Below are positions 26,405 through 35,480 of a stretch of DNA of 64,000 nucleotides, in pieces. Below the pieces are notes generated by a model. The model saw only the letters and a list, made by a program, of their open reading frames with translations, made no database searches and was not told the origin of the DNA. The stretch is from Arthrobacter sp. PAMC25564. Its GTDB lineage: Bacteria > Actinomycetota > Actinomycetes > Actinomycetales > Micrococcaceae. The translations under genes and the position numbers were made by a program. The stretch is taken from the NCBI RefSeq assembly GCF_004798705.1, contig NZ_CP039290.1:4030001-4094000 (forward strand), read 5' to 3'. Each line of letters begins with the position of its first letter. Position 1 is the first letter of the stretch.

Positions 26405-26440
26405 ATGAATCGGTTGATTAGTAGGTTGCTGACCAGGTGA
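26405..26440 (+). CDS. possible 11-codon leader peptide upstream of arsR
   Basis: An ATG with GGAGG 8 nt upstream (26392-26396) opens a very short ORF encoding MNRLISRLLTR. It overlaps three direct repeats of GTTG(C/T)TGACC at 26425, 26448 and 26460. A related LLTQ-LLTQ-MISRL reading occurs in frame just before the arsR start. It may be translated, or only a product of the repeats. Confidence 0.3.
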   Translation: MNRLISRLLTR

Positions 26441-26517
26441 TAGCGCAGTTGTTGACCCAGTTGCTGACCCAGATGATTAGCCGCTTGAATGCCGGATTCC
26501 GGGCGAGGAGGCACGCA

Positions 26518-26880
26518 ATGGACGAACACGACGACGATTTCCTCGACGCCGCCTTCCTGGCCCTGGCCGACCCGATCCGTCGTCGCATCATTTCCCGGCT
26601 CAGCCGGGGACCGGCAACCGTCAACGAACTGGCGGAACCTTTCGCGATCACCAAGCAGGCGGTCTCGAAACACATCCAGGTCCTCGAGCAGGCGCACTTG
26701 GTCACGCGCACCCGTGACGCCCAGCGCCGGCCCGTCCACCTGAATCCCGCACGGCTGGATGCGCTCACCGCATGGATCGACCAGTACCGGCTGGTCCGCG
26801 AGGGGCAGTTCCGCAGCCTTGACGCCGTGCTGCGATCCAACGCCGCTGCCAGCGGCGCACAGGCAAAGGACACATCATGA
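26518..26880 (+). CDS. ArsR-family transcriptional regulator
   Basis: The ATG at 26518 has GAGGAGG upstream and gives 120 aa. An upstream in-frame GTG at 26437 lacks a binding site. The winged helix (residues about 12-85) contains ALADPIRRRIISRLSRGPATVNELAEPF and recognition helix ITKQAVSKHIQVLEQAHLV. No metal-binding cysteines are visible, so it belongs to the SRPBCC-partner type rather than the arsenic sensors. It overlaps the next gene by 4 nt, a standard pairing in which the ArsR protein controls an AHSA1-domain gene. Confidence 0.92.
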   Translation: MDEHDDDFLDAAFLALADPIRRRIISRLSRGPATVNELAEPFAITKQAVSKHIQVLEQAHLVTRTRDAQRRPVHLNPARLDALTAWIDQYRLVREGQFRSLDAVLRSNAAASGAQAKDTS

Positions 26881-27365
26881 GCAATGCACTGACACTGACA
26901 GTTCCCGTGGGACTGCCCTTCATCGACTTCGAACGCGACTTCGATTTTCCGGTAACTGAGGTCTTCCGGGCGCACAAGGACCCCGGACTGATTGCGCAGT
27001 GGCTCGGGCCGCGGCGGATGAGCATGAGCATCGACCACTATGATTTCCGCACGGGCGGCAGCTACCTCTACACCCACATGGGGCCGGACGGTGACACCTA
27101 TACCTTCAGCGGCATCTTCCACACGGTCCGCGAGAACGAACTCGCCATCCAGACCTTCGAATTCGACGGTTACCCGGACGTCGTCAGCATCGAGTTCCTG
27201 ACCTTCCACGATCTTGGCCACGGGCGCACCCGGCTGGCCGCCCACGCGGTCTACCCAAGCCTGGAGGCCCGCGACGGAATGGCCCAGTCCGGCATGGAAG
27301 GCGGCGTGTCCGAAGGGTACGAGCGGCTCGAGGAGCTGCTGGCCGCCGTCGTGCGTATTAAATAA
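26877..27365 (+). CDS. AHSA1/SRPBCC-domain protein
   Basis: The 162-aa product shows the Aha1-C-like SRPBCC pattern: FDFPVTEVFRAHKDPGLIAQWLGP near the start, then DFRTGGSYLYTHMGPDG and a long C-terminal helix (GVSEGYERLEELLAAV). It is translationally coupled to the ArsR gene. These proteins bind small hydrophobic ligands, and the role of the pair is usually unknown. The stop lies one base before the second palindrome. Confidence 0.9.
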   Translation: MSNALTLTVPVGLPFIDFERDFDFPVTEVFRAHKDPGLIAQWLGPRRMSMSIDHYDFRTGGSYLYTHMGPDGDTYTFSGIFHTVRENELAIQTFEFDGYPDVVSIEFLTFHDLGHGRTRLAAHAVYPSLEARDGMAQSGMEGGVSEGYERLEELLAAVVRIK

Positions 27366-27366
27366 A

Positions 27367-27429
27367 CAACGCGGAGTCACTTTGCGCCCATCCCAGCGAG
27401 TGGGATGGGCCGTAAGTGACCCCGCGTTG
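27367..27429. repeat. intergenic palindrome, family 1, copy 2
   Basis: The same element as at 26287-26349 with several changes (left arm 27367-27392, right arm 27404-27429, loop CCAGCGAGTGG). It sits between the convergent AHSA1 and sucD genes and could act as a bidirectional terminator. Confidence 0.88.
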
Positions 27430-27469
27430 CTGTGAAGCGGTGTTGCCGTGAAGCGGTGTTGCCTGGAGC

Positions 27470-28372
27470 CTAGAGGCTTGCGAGGACTTCGCGCAGGAGC
27501 TTGGCGGTCTCGGACGGCGTCTTGCCGACCTTGACACCGGCAGCCTCGAGGGCTTCCTGCTTGGCCTGTGCGGTGCCCGCGGAGCCTGAGACGATGGCGC
27601 CGGCGTGGCCCATGGTCTTGCCTTCCGGAGCGGTGAAACCTGCCACGTAGCCGACAACCGGCTTCGTGACGTGGGCCTTGATGTAGTCGGCAGCGCGCTC
27701 CTCGGCGTCGCCGCCGATTTCGCCGATCATGACGATCGCCTTGGTCTCCGGGTCGGCTTCGAAGGCTTCGAGGGCATCGATGTGGGTGGTGCCGATGACA
27801 GGGTCTCCTCCGATGCCGATGGCGGTGGAGAAGCCCAGGTCGCGCAGTTCGTACATCATCTGGTAGGTCAGGGTGCCCGACTTGGAGACGAGGCCGATGG
27901 GGCCCTTGCCCGTGATGTTCGCCGGGGTGATGCCGACGAGGGCCTCACCCGGGGTGATGATGCCGGGGCAGTTCGGCCCGATGATGCGGGTGACCTGCTT
28001 GCCGTCGGCGTCGACCTTGGACTGGGCCAGTGCCCAGAACTCGGCAGAGTCCTGGACCGGCACGCCTTCGGTGATGACGACGACGAGGCCGATGCCTGCC
28101 TCGATGGCTTCAACGACGGCGTCCTTGGTGAAGGCCGGCGGCACGAAGACGATGGAGACGTCGGCGCCGGTCTCGGCGATGGCTTCCTTGACGGTGCCGA
28201 AGACGGTGATTTCCTTGTCGCCGTGCAGGACCGAGGTGCCGGCCTTGCGGGCGTTGACGCCGCCGACGATGTTGGTGCCCGCCTTCAGCATGAGCGCGGT
28301 GTGCTTGGTGCCTTCGCCGCCGGTGATGCCCTGGACGATGACCTTGGAGTCTTTGTTCAGATAAATAGACAT
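27470..28372 (-). CDS. sucD: succinyl-CoA synthetase, alpha subunit
   Basis: The 300-aa product has the CoA-binding Rossmann domain ([19 protein letters not shown]), [19 protein letters not shown] and the phosphohistidine segment [15 protein letters not shown]. With SucC it interconverts succinyl-CoA and succinate plus nucleoside triphosphate in the TCA cycle. It follows sucC by 12 nt on the same strand. Normal length and complete. Confidence 0.97.
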   Translation of the reverse strand: MSIYLNKDSKVIVQGITGGEGTKHTALMLKAGTNIVGGVNARKAGTSVLHGDKEITVFGTVKEAIAETGADVSIVFVPPAFTKDAVVEAIEAGIGLVVVITEGVPVQDSAEFWALAQSKVDADGKQVTRIIGPNCPGIITPGEALVGITPANITGKGPIGLVSKSGTLTYQMMYELRDLGFSTAIGIGGDPVIGTTHIDALEAFEADPETKAIVMIGEIGGDAEERAADYIKAHVTKPVVGYVAGFTAPEGKTMGHAGAIVSGSAGTAQAKQEALEAAGVKVGKTPSETAKLLREVLASL

Positions 28373-28384
28373 AGTCGGGTCCCT

Positions 28385-29554
28385 TTACTTCGCTGCGTTG
28401 GCGAGCTCGGCAGCCTTGTCGGCGCCCTCGTCCATGGTGGCGGCCAGGGTAACCAGCGGGTGGTTGGCCTCGGCCAGGATGCGGCGGCCTTCCTCAACGT
28501 TGTTGCCGTCGAGGCGGACTACCAGCGGCTTGTTCGCGGAGGAGCCCAGCTCGGCCAGTGCGCCGACGATGCCCTTGGCGACGGCGTCACAGGCGGTGAT
28601 GCCACCGAAGACGTTGACGAACACGGACTTGACCTGCTCGTCGCCGAGGATGACGTCGAGGCCGGCAGCCATGACCTCTGCGGAAGCTCCACCGCCGATG
28701 TCCAGGAAGTTGGCGGGCTTGACGTTGCCGTGGTTTTCACCGGCGTAGGCAACGACGTCCAGGGTGGACATGACCAGGCCGGCACCGTTACCGATGATAC
28801 CCACGGAGCCGTCCAGCTTGACGTAGTTGAGGTCCTGGGCCTTGGCCTTGGCCTCGAGCGGGTCAGCGGCTTCCTTGTCTTCCAGCTCCGCGTGGTGCGG
28901 GTGGCGGAATCCGGCGTTTTCGTCCAGCGAGACCTTGCCGTCGAGGGCAACGATGTCACCGGCGCCGGTCAGGACCAGCGGGTTGACCTCAACGAGGGTG
29001 GCGTCTTCCTTCTTGAAAACGTCCCAGAGCTTCAGGATCACGCCGGCGACCTTGCCGCGCAGTTCCTCAGCGAAGCCTGCGGCAGCAACGATTTCGTCGG
29101 CCTTGGCCTGGTCGATGCCGACGGCCGGGTCGATCGAGATCTTGGCCAGGGCATCGGGACGCTCGACGGCGAGCTGCTCGATTTCCATGCCGCCTTCAAC
29201 CGAGCACATGGCCAGGTAGTTGCGGTTGGCCCGGTCCAGGAGGACGGAGAAGTAGTATTCCTCGGCGATATCCGCACCCTGGGCAATCATCACCTTGTGA
29301 ACGGTGTGGCCCTTGATGTCCATGCCGAGGATGTTGGTGGAGTGTTCAAGCGCCTCGTCGGCGGTCTTGGCGACCTTGACGCCTCCGGCCTTGCCGCGGC
29401 CTCCGGCCTTGACCTGCGCCTTTACGACAGTTACGCCGCCGATTTTCTCGGCAGCTGCCTTTGCTTCTTCAGGGGTGTACGCCACGATGCCAGCAAGCAC
29501 GGGTACACCGTGCGCCTCGAACATATCGCGCGCCTGATATTCAAACAGGTCCAC
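28385..29554 (-). CDS. sucC: succinyl-CoA synthetase, beta subunit
   Basis: The 389-aa product starts at a GTG (AAGGACACTAACCC upstream) with [19 protein letters not shown], the ATP-grasp domain with [16 protein letters not shown], and the C-terminal [18 protein letters not shown], where the phosphohistidine is received. It is the first gene of the sucCD operon. The 353-nt upstream region carries its promoter. Confidence 0.97.
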   Translation of the reverse strand: MDLFEYQARDMFEAHGVPVLAGIVAYTPEEAKAAAEKIGGVTVVKAQVKAGGRGKAGGVKVAKTADEALEHSTNILGMDIKGHTVHKVMIAQGADIAEEYYFSVLLDRANRNYLAMCSVEGGMEIEQLAVERPDALAKISIDPAVGIDQAKADEIVAAAGFAEELRGKVAGVILKLWDVFKKEDATLVEVNPLVLTGAGDIVALDGKVSLDENAGFRHPHHAELEDKEAADPLEAKAKAQDLNYVKLDGSVGIIGNGAGLVMSTLDVVAYAGENHGNVKPANFLDIGGGASAEVMAAGLDVILGDEQVKSVFVNVFGGITACDAVAKGIVGALAELGSSANKPLVVRLDGNNVEEGRRILAEANHPLVTLAATMDEGADKAAELANAAK

Positions 29555-29907
29555 GGGTTAGTGTCCTTCTACGTCGAAGTAGTTTCTGTACAGCCGGACC
29601 CCGCGTTTTCGCGGTTACCGGGCTGCGGAATAAACGCACCCTGCGACAGGCTTGGAAACGAGCCACACGGCGCAATGCTCCTCTGGGAACTCTAGCCCTT
29701 CCTTCGGAGCCGCCCGTCCCAGAGTACCCGTTATGTGAGGAAGGACACTATTCTATTGAGCGTAGAAAAACCCCTAGATTACGGGGTTTTTGGGGCTCCC
29801 GGTGGCGGCGGCGCGCCTGTTTCCCGGCGCCGGAGAATACTGCGTAACGGTCCCGTCGGCGCCGTCATCCGGATGACGGAGCGGCAGCGTCCGGGCACCG
29901 GGTGTGC
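29555..29907. other. intergenic region upstream of sucC and downstream of pcrA
   Basis: No credible gene is seen here. The pcrA terminator is at 29766-29791. On the minus strand, TAGAAT near 29750 is a possible -10 box for sucCD. I see no clear riboswitch or operator. Confidence 0.6.
29766..29791. terminator. Rho-independent terminator downstream of pcrA
   Basis: AAAAACCCC and GGGGTTTTT form a 9-bp stem with an 8-nt loop. The T-run on either strand makes it bidirectional. It lies about 117 nt after the pcrA stop. Confidence 0.85.
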
Positions 29908-32430
29908 TCAGGCGTCGAGCTTGGTCAGTGGCGCGTAGCGGAGCAGGAGCCGCTTCTCGCCGACGTCGAACTTCACCTTGGCGACCGTCTTGTCCCCGGC
30001 GCCCTCCACCGCCAGGACGGTGCCGTTGCCGAAGCTCGTGTGGTTGACCTTGTCCCCCACGCTGACCGCCACTATTTCCTTTTGCGGCTGGACCCGGTTC
30101 TTGGCGATCGCGGCCGGGACGTCGGCGTTGAAGCCTGCGGTCGCGCCTGCCCCGGAGCCGCGGGCGGTGCCGGCTCCCCAGAAGGACCCGCCGTAGCGGC
30201 TCGAACCGATCGGCGCTCCGCTCCCCCAGCCGCCGGTCTGGCGGCTGGTGCCTTCCCGTTTCCATTCCACCAGCTCGGCCGGGATCTCCTCGATGAACTG
30301 GCTCGCGGGGTTGTACTGGCTCTGGCCCCACATGCTGCGCACCTCGGAGCGTGTCAGGTACAGGCGCTTCCGGGCCCGGGTCAGGCCCACGTAGGCCAAC
30401 CGGCGCTCCTCGGCCAGTTCCTTGGGGTCGGTCGCGGACCGCTGGTGCGGGAACAGTCCATGTTCCATGCCGGTGAGGAACACCACCGGGAACTCCAGCC
30501 CCTTGGCGGTGTGCAGCGTCATCAGGGTGACAACGCCCAGCCGCCTGGCCTCGGCGACGGCGGCCGCTGCGTCCTCGGCCGATCCGGCCGGGGCATCCGG
30601 GATCTGGTCGGCGTCGGCCACGAGGGACACCTGCTCCAGGAAGGCGCCGAGGGACCCTTCGGGGTTGTCCCGTTCGTATTCGCGCACGACGGCGACGAGC
30701 TCGGCGAGGTTTTCCACGCGGGATTCGTCCTGGGGGTCGGTGCTGGACCGCAGGCCGGCGAGGTAGCCGGTCTGCTCCAGCACGGCTTCCAGGGCTGCAG
30801 CCGCGCCGGAGCCGGCAGCCACCTCGGCCAGGTCGTCGAGCAGTTTCACGAAACCCAGCACTGCGTTGACCGAGCGGGTCGCCATGCCGGGCGCCTCGTC
30901 CGCGCGCCGGGCGGCCGCCATAAAGGAGATCCGGTCGCGCTGCGCGAGGGAGGCGACGGCGCCCTCGGCGCGGTCGCCGATGCCGCGCTTGGGTTCGTTG
31001 AGGATCCGGCGGAGGTTGACGTCATCGTCCGGGTTGACCAGGACGCGGAGGTAGGCGAGCGCGTCCTTGATTTCCTTGCGCTCGTAGAAGCGCGTACCCC
31101 CCACCACCTTGTAGGGCAGGCCGACCCGCACCAGGACGTCTTCGATCGAGCGGGACTGGGCGTTGGTGCGGTAGAAGATCGCGACGTCGCCGGGACGAAG
31201 ATTGCCCTCGTCCTGCAGCCGGTCGATTTCCTTGGCGATGAACTGGGCCTCGTCGTGCTCGTTCTCGCCGACATAGCCGACGATCTTTTCGCCGTCACCC
31301 TCCGCCGTCCAGAGCCGTTTCTCGGGCCGGTTGGGGTTGCGGGAGATGACCGAGTTGGCGGCGCTGAGGATCGTCTGGGTGGAGCGGTAGTTCTGCTCGA
31401 GCTTGATGGTGCGGGTGTCCGGGTAGTCCTTCTCGAATTCCACGATGTTGCGGATATCAGCGCCGCGGAAGGCGTAGATCGACTGGTCCGAATCGCCGAC
31501 GACGGTGAGCTCGGCCGCGCCGGGGCCCTCACCGACGATCTCACGGACCAGGGCGTACTGGGCGTGGTTGGTGTCCTGGTATTCGTCCACGAGGACATGC
31601 CGGAAGCGGCGACGGTAGGAGTCCGCCAGCGCCGGAAAGGCGCGGAACATGTAGACGGTCTCGGCGATCAGGTCATCGAAGTCCATCGCGTTGGCCTGGC
31701 GCAGACGCTGGGTGTAGCCCTTGAACACCTCGGCAACGGACTGTTCGAAAGGGTCGTTGTAGTTGGCGCTGGAGGCGTAGGAATCAGCGTCGATCAGCTC
31801 GTTCTTGAGCGCGGAAATCTTGTGCTGGATGGCCTTGGGCGCGAACTTCTTGGGGTCCAGGTCGAGGTTCTTGGCCACGAGGGTGATCAGGCGCAGCGAA
31901 TCCGCGGAATCGTAGATGGAGAAGTTGGAATTCAGGCCGACGTTCTTGGCCTCGCGCCGCAGGATCCGGACGCAGGAGGAGTGGAAGGTGGATACCCACA
32001 TGGTCTTGGCCCGGCCGCCGACAAGGCCTTCGACCCGCTCGCGCATTTCGGCCGCGGCCTTGTTGGTGAAGGTGATGGCCAGGATCTCGCCATGGTGGGC
32101 GCGTCCCGTCGCGATGAGGTAGGCGATCCGGTGGCTGAGCACGCGCGTCTTGCCTGAGCCGGCGCCGGCGATGATCAGCAGGGCGCTGCCTGTGTGCCTG
32201 ACCGCTTCCTCCTGCTGTGGGTTGAGCCCCTGCAGGAGCTCCTCCGCGGTGGGGAGCGCCGGACGGTCCGGGTCTGCTGAATCTGCCAGGTTTGATCCGA
32301 AGCTGGCCGCCGGGTCGAAGGCCGCCATTCCATTCCCGGCGGATGCCCCCGCCGGAGACCTGCTGGGCGCCCCCGCCTGGGAGGCAGCTTGGAAGGGTCC
32401 GTCAGCGTAAGGGTCAAACAACATATCCAT
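29908..32430 (-). CDS. pcrA: ATP-dependent DNA helicase UvrD/PcrA
   Basis: The ATG at 32430 (MDMLFDPYADG) gives 840 aa. A further 15 residues upstream in frame are unlikely. It has superfamily 1 motifs in order: LNPQQEEAVRH (Q motif), AGAGSGKTRVLSHR (Walker A), DEYQDTNHAQY (motif II), GDSDQSIYAFRGA (motif III) and LMTLHTAKGLEFP, then VALTRARKRLYL-like motif VI (residues about 665-685). The C-terminal tail binds RNA polymerase in this family (GDKVNHTSFGNGTVL). It unwinds DNA in nucleotide excision repair and replication restart. Confidence 0.96.
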   Translation of the reverse strand: MDMLFDPYADGPFQAASQAGAPSRSPAGASAGNGMAAFDPAASFGSNLADSADPDRPALPTAEELLQGLNPQQEEAVRHTGSALLIIAGAGSGKTRVLSHRIAYLIATGRAHHGEILAITFTNKAAAEMRERVEGLVGGRAKTMWVSTFHSSCVRILRREAKNVGLNSNFSIYDSADSLRLITLVAKNLDLDPKKFAPKAIQHKISALKNELIDADSYASSANYNDPFEQSVAEVFKGYTQRLRQANAMDFDDLIAETVYMFRAFPALADSYRRRFRHVLVDEYQDTNHAQYALVREIVGEGPGAAELTVVGDSDQSIYAFRGADIRNIVEFEKDYPDTRTIKLEQNYRSTQTILSAANSVISRNPNRPEKRLWTAEGDGEKIVGYVGENEHDEAQFIAKEIDRLQDEGNLRPGDVAIFYRTNAQSRSIEDVLVRVGLPYKVVGGTRFYERKEIKDALAYLRVLVNPDDDVNLRRILNEPKRGIGDRAEGAVASLAQRDRISFMAAARRADEAPGMATRSVNAVLGFVKLLDDLAEVAAGSGAAAALEAVLEQTGYLAGLRSSTDPQDESRVENLAELVAVVREYERDNPEGSLGAFLEQVSLVADADQIPDAPAGSAEDAAAAVAEARRLGVVTLMTLHTAKGLEFPVVFLTGMEHGLFPHQRSATDPKELAEERRLAYVGLTRARKRLYLTRSEVRSMWGQSQYNPASQFIEEIPAELVEWKREGTSRQTGGWGSGAPIGSSRYGGSFWGAGTARGSGAGATAGFNADVPAAIAKNRVQPQKEIVAVSVGDKVNHTSFGNGTVLAVEGAGDKTVAKVKFDVGEKRLLLRYAPLTKLDA

Positions 32431-32481
32431 GGTGCCTACAAGTCTAGGCGGTGCCGCTGACGGTGGCGTCCGCACCCGGAT

Positions 32482-33339
32482 CTAGGCCACGGAGCCTGAC
32501 TCGAGCGCGGCACGAAGCTGCCGGACCGCCGTCGTGCCCCCCGCGAGGAACCAGTCGAGCCCATTGACCCGGACGACGTCGGCCGCGCCGCCCGCCGCGA
32601 GTACGATCGCCTGGCCGGGCAGCCAGTCCCATTCCGGGCAGCTGTGCTGGAACCAGCAACCCAGCTCGCCGTCGGCCACCCGGCTGAGGTCGCAGGACCC
32701 CGAGCCGAACATACGGAGCGCGGCGGCGGAGGTCGCGGCGGCGTGCCAGGGCATGGCGCACATCGGGTCGGCGAGCCAGGTGGGATGGATGTAGGTGGCG
32801 GCGCCGAGCTCGGACAGCGGCGTGTCTGACCGGCTCCCGCCCGCGGAACCAGCGGGCCCGAAGGTGGCCAGCCGGTCCCCGTTGAGCGTTGCATGCCGCG
32901 ACGTCCCGCCGAGCCAGAGCTTGTCCTCCTCCGGCTGGAAGACCGCGCCAAGCAGCACGCCGGAGCCGTCCTTGAGGGCGATCGCGGAGCACCAGTAGGT
33001 GGACCCGTGCAGGAAGTTGTAGGTCCCGTCGACGGGGTCGATGACCCAGGTCCGGCCGCTGCGGCCCGCCACGGAGGAGCCTTCTTCGCCCAGGATGCCG
33101 TCGTCGGGACGGCAGCGCTGGAGCTGTTCGAGCACATACGCCTCAGCGGCATGATCGGCGGCCGTGACGACGTCGGAGACGGACGTTTTCTGCCGCCCCT
33201 CCAGCCCGGCCTGCCGCATCAGCAGTGCCAGCGTGCCGGCTTCGCGCACCAGCGCCTCGGCGAGCTGGTAGTCATCCAGGGCGGGGTCGAGTTCAGCGGT
33301 GCTGTGTCGGCCAAGTCGGTGTTTTCCTAGTTCGGTCAC
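32482..33339 (-). CDS. inositol-monophosphatase-family protein
   Basis: The GTG at 33339 (VTELGKHRLGRHSTAELD) is chosen because longer in-frame starts run through the divergent membrane-protein gene. The 285-aa product has the metal-binding motifs GEEGSS (residues about 80-85) and DPVDGTYNFLHGSTYW, and the late motif SCPEWDWLPGQAIVLAAGG. The family removes phosphate from inositol 1-phosphate, histidinol phosphate or 3'-phosphoadenosine 5'-phosphate. Histidinol-phosphatase-type use is common in actinobacteria, so I do not assign it to the inositol pathway. Divergent from the next gene. Confidence 0.9.
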   Translation of the reverse strand: MTELGKHRLGRHSTAELDPALDDYQLAEALVREAGTLALLMRQAGLEGRQKTSVSDVVTAADHAAEAYVLEQLQRCRPDDGILGEEGSSVAGRSGRTWVIDPVDGTYNFLHGSTYWCSAIALKDGSGVLLGAVFQPEEDKLWLGGTSRHATLNGDRLATFGPAGSAGGSRSDTPLSELGAATYIHPTWLADPMCAMPWHAAATSAAALRMFGSGSCDLSRVADGELGCWFQHSCPEWDWLPGQAIVLAAGGAADVVRVNGLDWFLAGGTTAVRQLRAALESGSVA

Positions 33340-33403
33340 GCGTCCCAGACTATCGGCGCGGGCCGCGGCAGACGAGCCTACCGGGACGGACGATAATGGA
33401 GCC

Positions 33404-34057
33404 ATGGCCAAGACACCCGCACAGCGGATCAAGAAGCACGGCGCCAACGCAGCCGTCCCCCAGCACCAGCTGCCGTCGGTGATCAACCCCAGCACCAGCA
33501 GGACTCCGCAGAAAGCCCAGAACAACAGCAATCTGATCGTCATTGCCGGGGTCGTGGCCAGCCTTTTCCTGTTCTGGTACGTCCACCTGCTCACCCTGAA
33601 CCAACTCACACAGCTCTCCGGCGGCCTGGCCATGCCGGATTCCCTCATCGGGGGCTTTGACCAGGGCTATGTGGAGCAACTGCGGTCCGCAATGGACGGG
33701 GACGCCCGCGGGCAGCTCAACTATGTGCACAAGACGGCGGGCATGCTCTTCCCGCTGATATTCGGCTTCAGCTGGTTGCTGCTGATCGGAGCGAACGTGG
33801 CCCGCAAGCCGCTGCGCTGGGCGCTCTGGGCCGTGCCGATCCTCTTTGCCGTCGTCCGGCTCTGGGCCAACGGGGTCATCGACGCGATGATGTCCGCGGA
33901 CGCGCTCGACGCCGGCCAGGTTGCGTTGGCGTCCGGGCTCACCGTGGCCGGCTGGGTACTGCTGGTGCTGAGCCTCGTGGCTGGCGGCACCGCGGTGTTC
34001 CTCGGGCGGAAACACGCCTCCCCGGCGGCTCCCGCGACGGGACATGCCCAGACCTGA
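33404..34057 (+). CDS. membrane protein of unknown function (four to five TM)
   Basis: The ATG at 33404 gives 217 aa. A basic, disordered N-terminus of about 40 residues (KTPAQRIKKHGANAAVPQHQ) precedes hydrophobic helices at roughly 43-65, 110-130, 135-160 and 170-195. I do not recognise a named family. It is divergent from the phosphatase gene and converges on the TPR gene. Base composition matches the neighbours. Confidence 0.85.
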   Translation: MAKTPAQRIKKHGANAAVPQHQLPSVINPSTSRTPQKAQNNSNLIVIAGVVASLFLFWYVHLLTLNQLTQLSGGLAMPDSLIGGFDQGYVEQLRSAMDGDARGQLNYVHKTAGMLFPLIFGFSWLLLIGANVARKPLRWALWAVPILFAVVRLWANGVIDAMMSADALDAGQVALASGLTVAGWVLLVLSLVAGGTAVFLGRKHASPAAPATGHAQT

Positions 34058-34072
34058 CCACGGCCGCAGGCC

Positions 34073-35098
34073 TCAGGACTCGGCGGCCAGGAAATCCCGC
34101 GCCTGGTCCGCGCGTTGCTGGGCGCCTGACGCCTCGAAATATCCGGCAGCCTTCAGCAGGTGTTCCCGGCTCGCGGGATGGTCTCCGATAGCTTCATGTG
34201 CACGGCCGAGCAGCAGGCAAGCTTCGCCGAGGATCTGGGGCGAGGTGTTGTCAGCCTCGGCGCAAACACCCTCGAGAATCTCGATGGCGGCTTCGAAGTC
34301 GCCGGCCAGATAGTTCCAGTGGCCACGGTTCAGCCTCATCAGCAGGAAATCGTTCGCACTTCCGCCGATAACGTCCGTCGCCAATTCCGCCCGCTCGATG
34401 CAGCGCAAGGTGTCCGCATCGGCGACATCGGCGGCCAGACGCATCGCGGCCGAGGCCTTGTTGAATTTCGCCCAGATATCAAGGTTCCTCGCCGGCGAGA
34501 AGGTCGCCGCCGCGAGCTCATGATAGTCCAGCCCCTCCTGCACTTTATTGCAGAGAAAGGCGACATTGCCGATGACCCAGTACGCCTTGCCCACCAGTTG
34601 GTCATCAACTTCGGCAGAAATCACATCCGCCAAGGCAAGGCATTCGGTCCATGCCTCATCAAGCCGCCCGATGTCCGCCAGTGCCGCGATCAGCGCCTGC
34701 CTCGCCTTGACGTTTGTTTCCACGTCTGATTCGTCTGAAACCAGGTCCACGGCTGCCCGGGCCGCATCTGCGGCCTGCTCCAGTAATCCGGCTCCCTGCC
34801 TGGCCATGGCCAGAAGAATGTACGTTCGTGCCTTGTCATGGCATGCGGTCGTAGCGCGGGGCCCATTGACCAAGTCGGCCGCCAGTTCAGCACATTCGTC
34901 AAAGTCCTCCGCGTCCAAGAGATTTTCCGCTTGGAAAAACGTCATGTTCCACCACGAGGCCAGATCCCCATCCAAGCGGGCAATTTCCGCGGCATCCTTC
35001 GCGCTGCTGGCAGCCTTGCTGAAGTCGTGATTGGACCGGTCTTTCCGCGCCTGCAGCTCGGCGGCGACATACGACGGCGAAACGGAGTTTTGTTGCAT
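34073..35098 (-). CDS. all-helical TPR-repeat protein
   Basis: The 341-aa product consists of about seven 34-40-residue helix pairs of TPR type, for example ARTYILLAMARQGAGLLEQA, KAYWVIGNVAFLCNKVQEGL and LGRAHEAIGDHPASREHLLK near the C-terminus. No helix-turn-helix, signal peptide or membrane segment is visible. The architecture is that of peptide-sensing RRNPP-type receptors without a DNA-binding domain (Rap-like), or of a general scaffold. A 50-codon secreted peptide gene starts 212 nt away on the opposite strand. The third-position GC is a little lower than its neighbours, hinting at a less conserved gene. Function unknown. Confidence 0.85.
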   Translation of the reverse strand: MQQNSVSPSYVAAELQARKDRSNHDFSKAASSAKDAAEIARLDGDLASWWNMTFFQAENLLDAEDFDECAELAADLVNGPRATTACHDKARTYILLAMARQGAGLLEQAADAARAAVDLVSDESDVETNVKARQALIAALADIGRLDEAWTECLALADVISAEVDDQLVGKAYWVIGNVAFLCNKVQEGLDYHELAAATFSPARNLDIWAKFNKASAAMRLAADVADADTLRCIERAELATDVIGGSANDFLLMRLNRGHWNYLAGDFEAAIEILEGVCAEADNTSPQILGEACLLLGRAHEAIGDHPASREHLLKAAGYFEASGAQQRADQARDFLAAES

Positions 35099-35252
35099 GG
35101 CTCAATTATCCGTTGCTTGGGAAGCGATTTGGTACAGAACGCGCAAGCATGACGCCCGCGGCAGGGGTCCAAAGAGTTGCCCGGGTACGCGCAAATAACA
35201 TACCCGTTGGCGTTCCGGGAAAATTGTTATACAACGGCGTGTCGGATGCCCC

Positions 35253-35258
35253 TATACT
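35253..35258 (+). promoter_or_regulatory. putative -10 box (TATACT) of the secreted-peptide gene
   Basis: TATACT lies 51 nt before the ATG of the small secreted peptide. A convincing -35 at the right distance is not visible (TTGTTA ends 23 nt upstream), so the promoter may depend on an activator. The 35099-35309 region is notably AT-rich for this genome. Confidence 0.45.
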
Positions 35259-35309
35259 AATCGTGCATCACATAAGTCACATCAGCCACTTACGTATCAG
35301 GAGTTCTAA

Positions 35310-35462
35310 ATGAAGAAAACCCTCGCAACACTCCTCGTCGCCGGCGCGCTGGCTGCCGCAGGCTTTTCTGCCTCGGCCGCGGTTTCGGCAAGCGGTGACA
35401 ACTCCAGCCAGGGCTCCATCGAAGCCGTCAACTGGTGGCCGAACTCCACCACGAAGAACTAA
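35310..35462 (+). CDS. small secreted peptide precursor (50 aa)
   Basis: This short ORF has an ideal ribosome binding site (AGGAG at 35299-35303, 6 nt before the ATG) and a strong terminator 19 nt after its stop, so it is a monocistronic gene. The product starts MKKTLATLLVAGALAAAGFS, a clear Sec signal peptide with a likely cut after ASA (residues about 21-23), leaving about 27 residues. The mature C-terminal part ends in NWWPNSTTKN. No cysteines are present. A short exported peptide next to a divergent TPR protein suggests a signalling peptide, but a small cell-envelope peptide is also possible. Confidence 0.85.
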   Translation: MKKTLATLLVAGALAAAGFSASAAVSASGDNSSQGSIEAVNWWPNSTTKN

Positions 35463-35480
35463 CGGAGTCAGCAATCACGG

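Noticed and set aside
27605..29695. 696-codon open frame on the plus strand opposite sucCD
   Set aside because: Antisense shadow of two well-identified TCA-cycle genes. Composition is Gly/Val/Asp-rich as expected of the reverse complement.
29902..32157. 751-codon open frame on the plus strand opposite pcrA
   Set aside because: Antisense shadow. pcrA carries all helicase motifs in the other direction.
32482..33339. Assignment of the inositol-monophosphatase-family gene to the inositol catabolic pathway
   Set aside because: The pathway does not need this enzyme, the gene lacks the IolR-type operator, and the family has several other substrates in actinobacteria.
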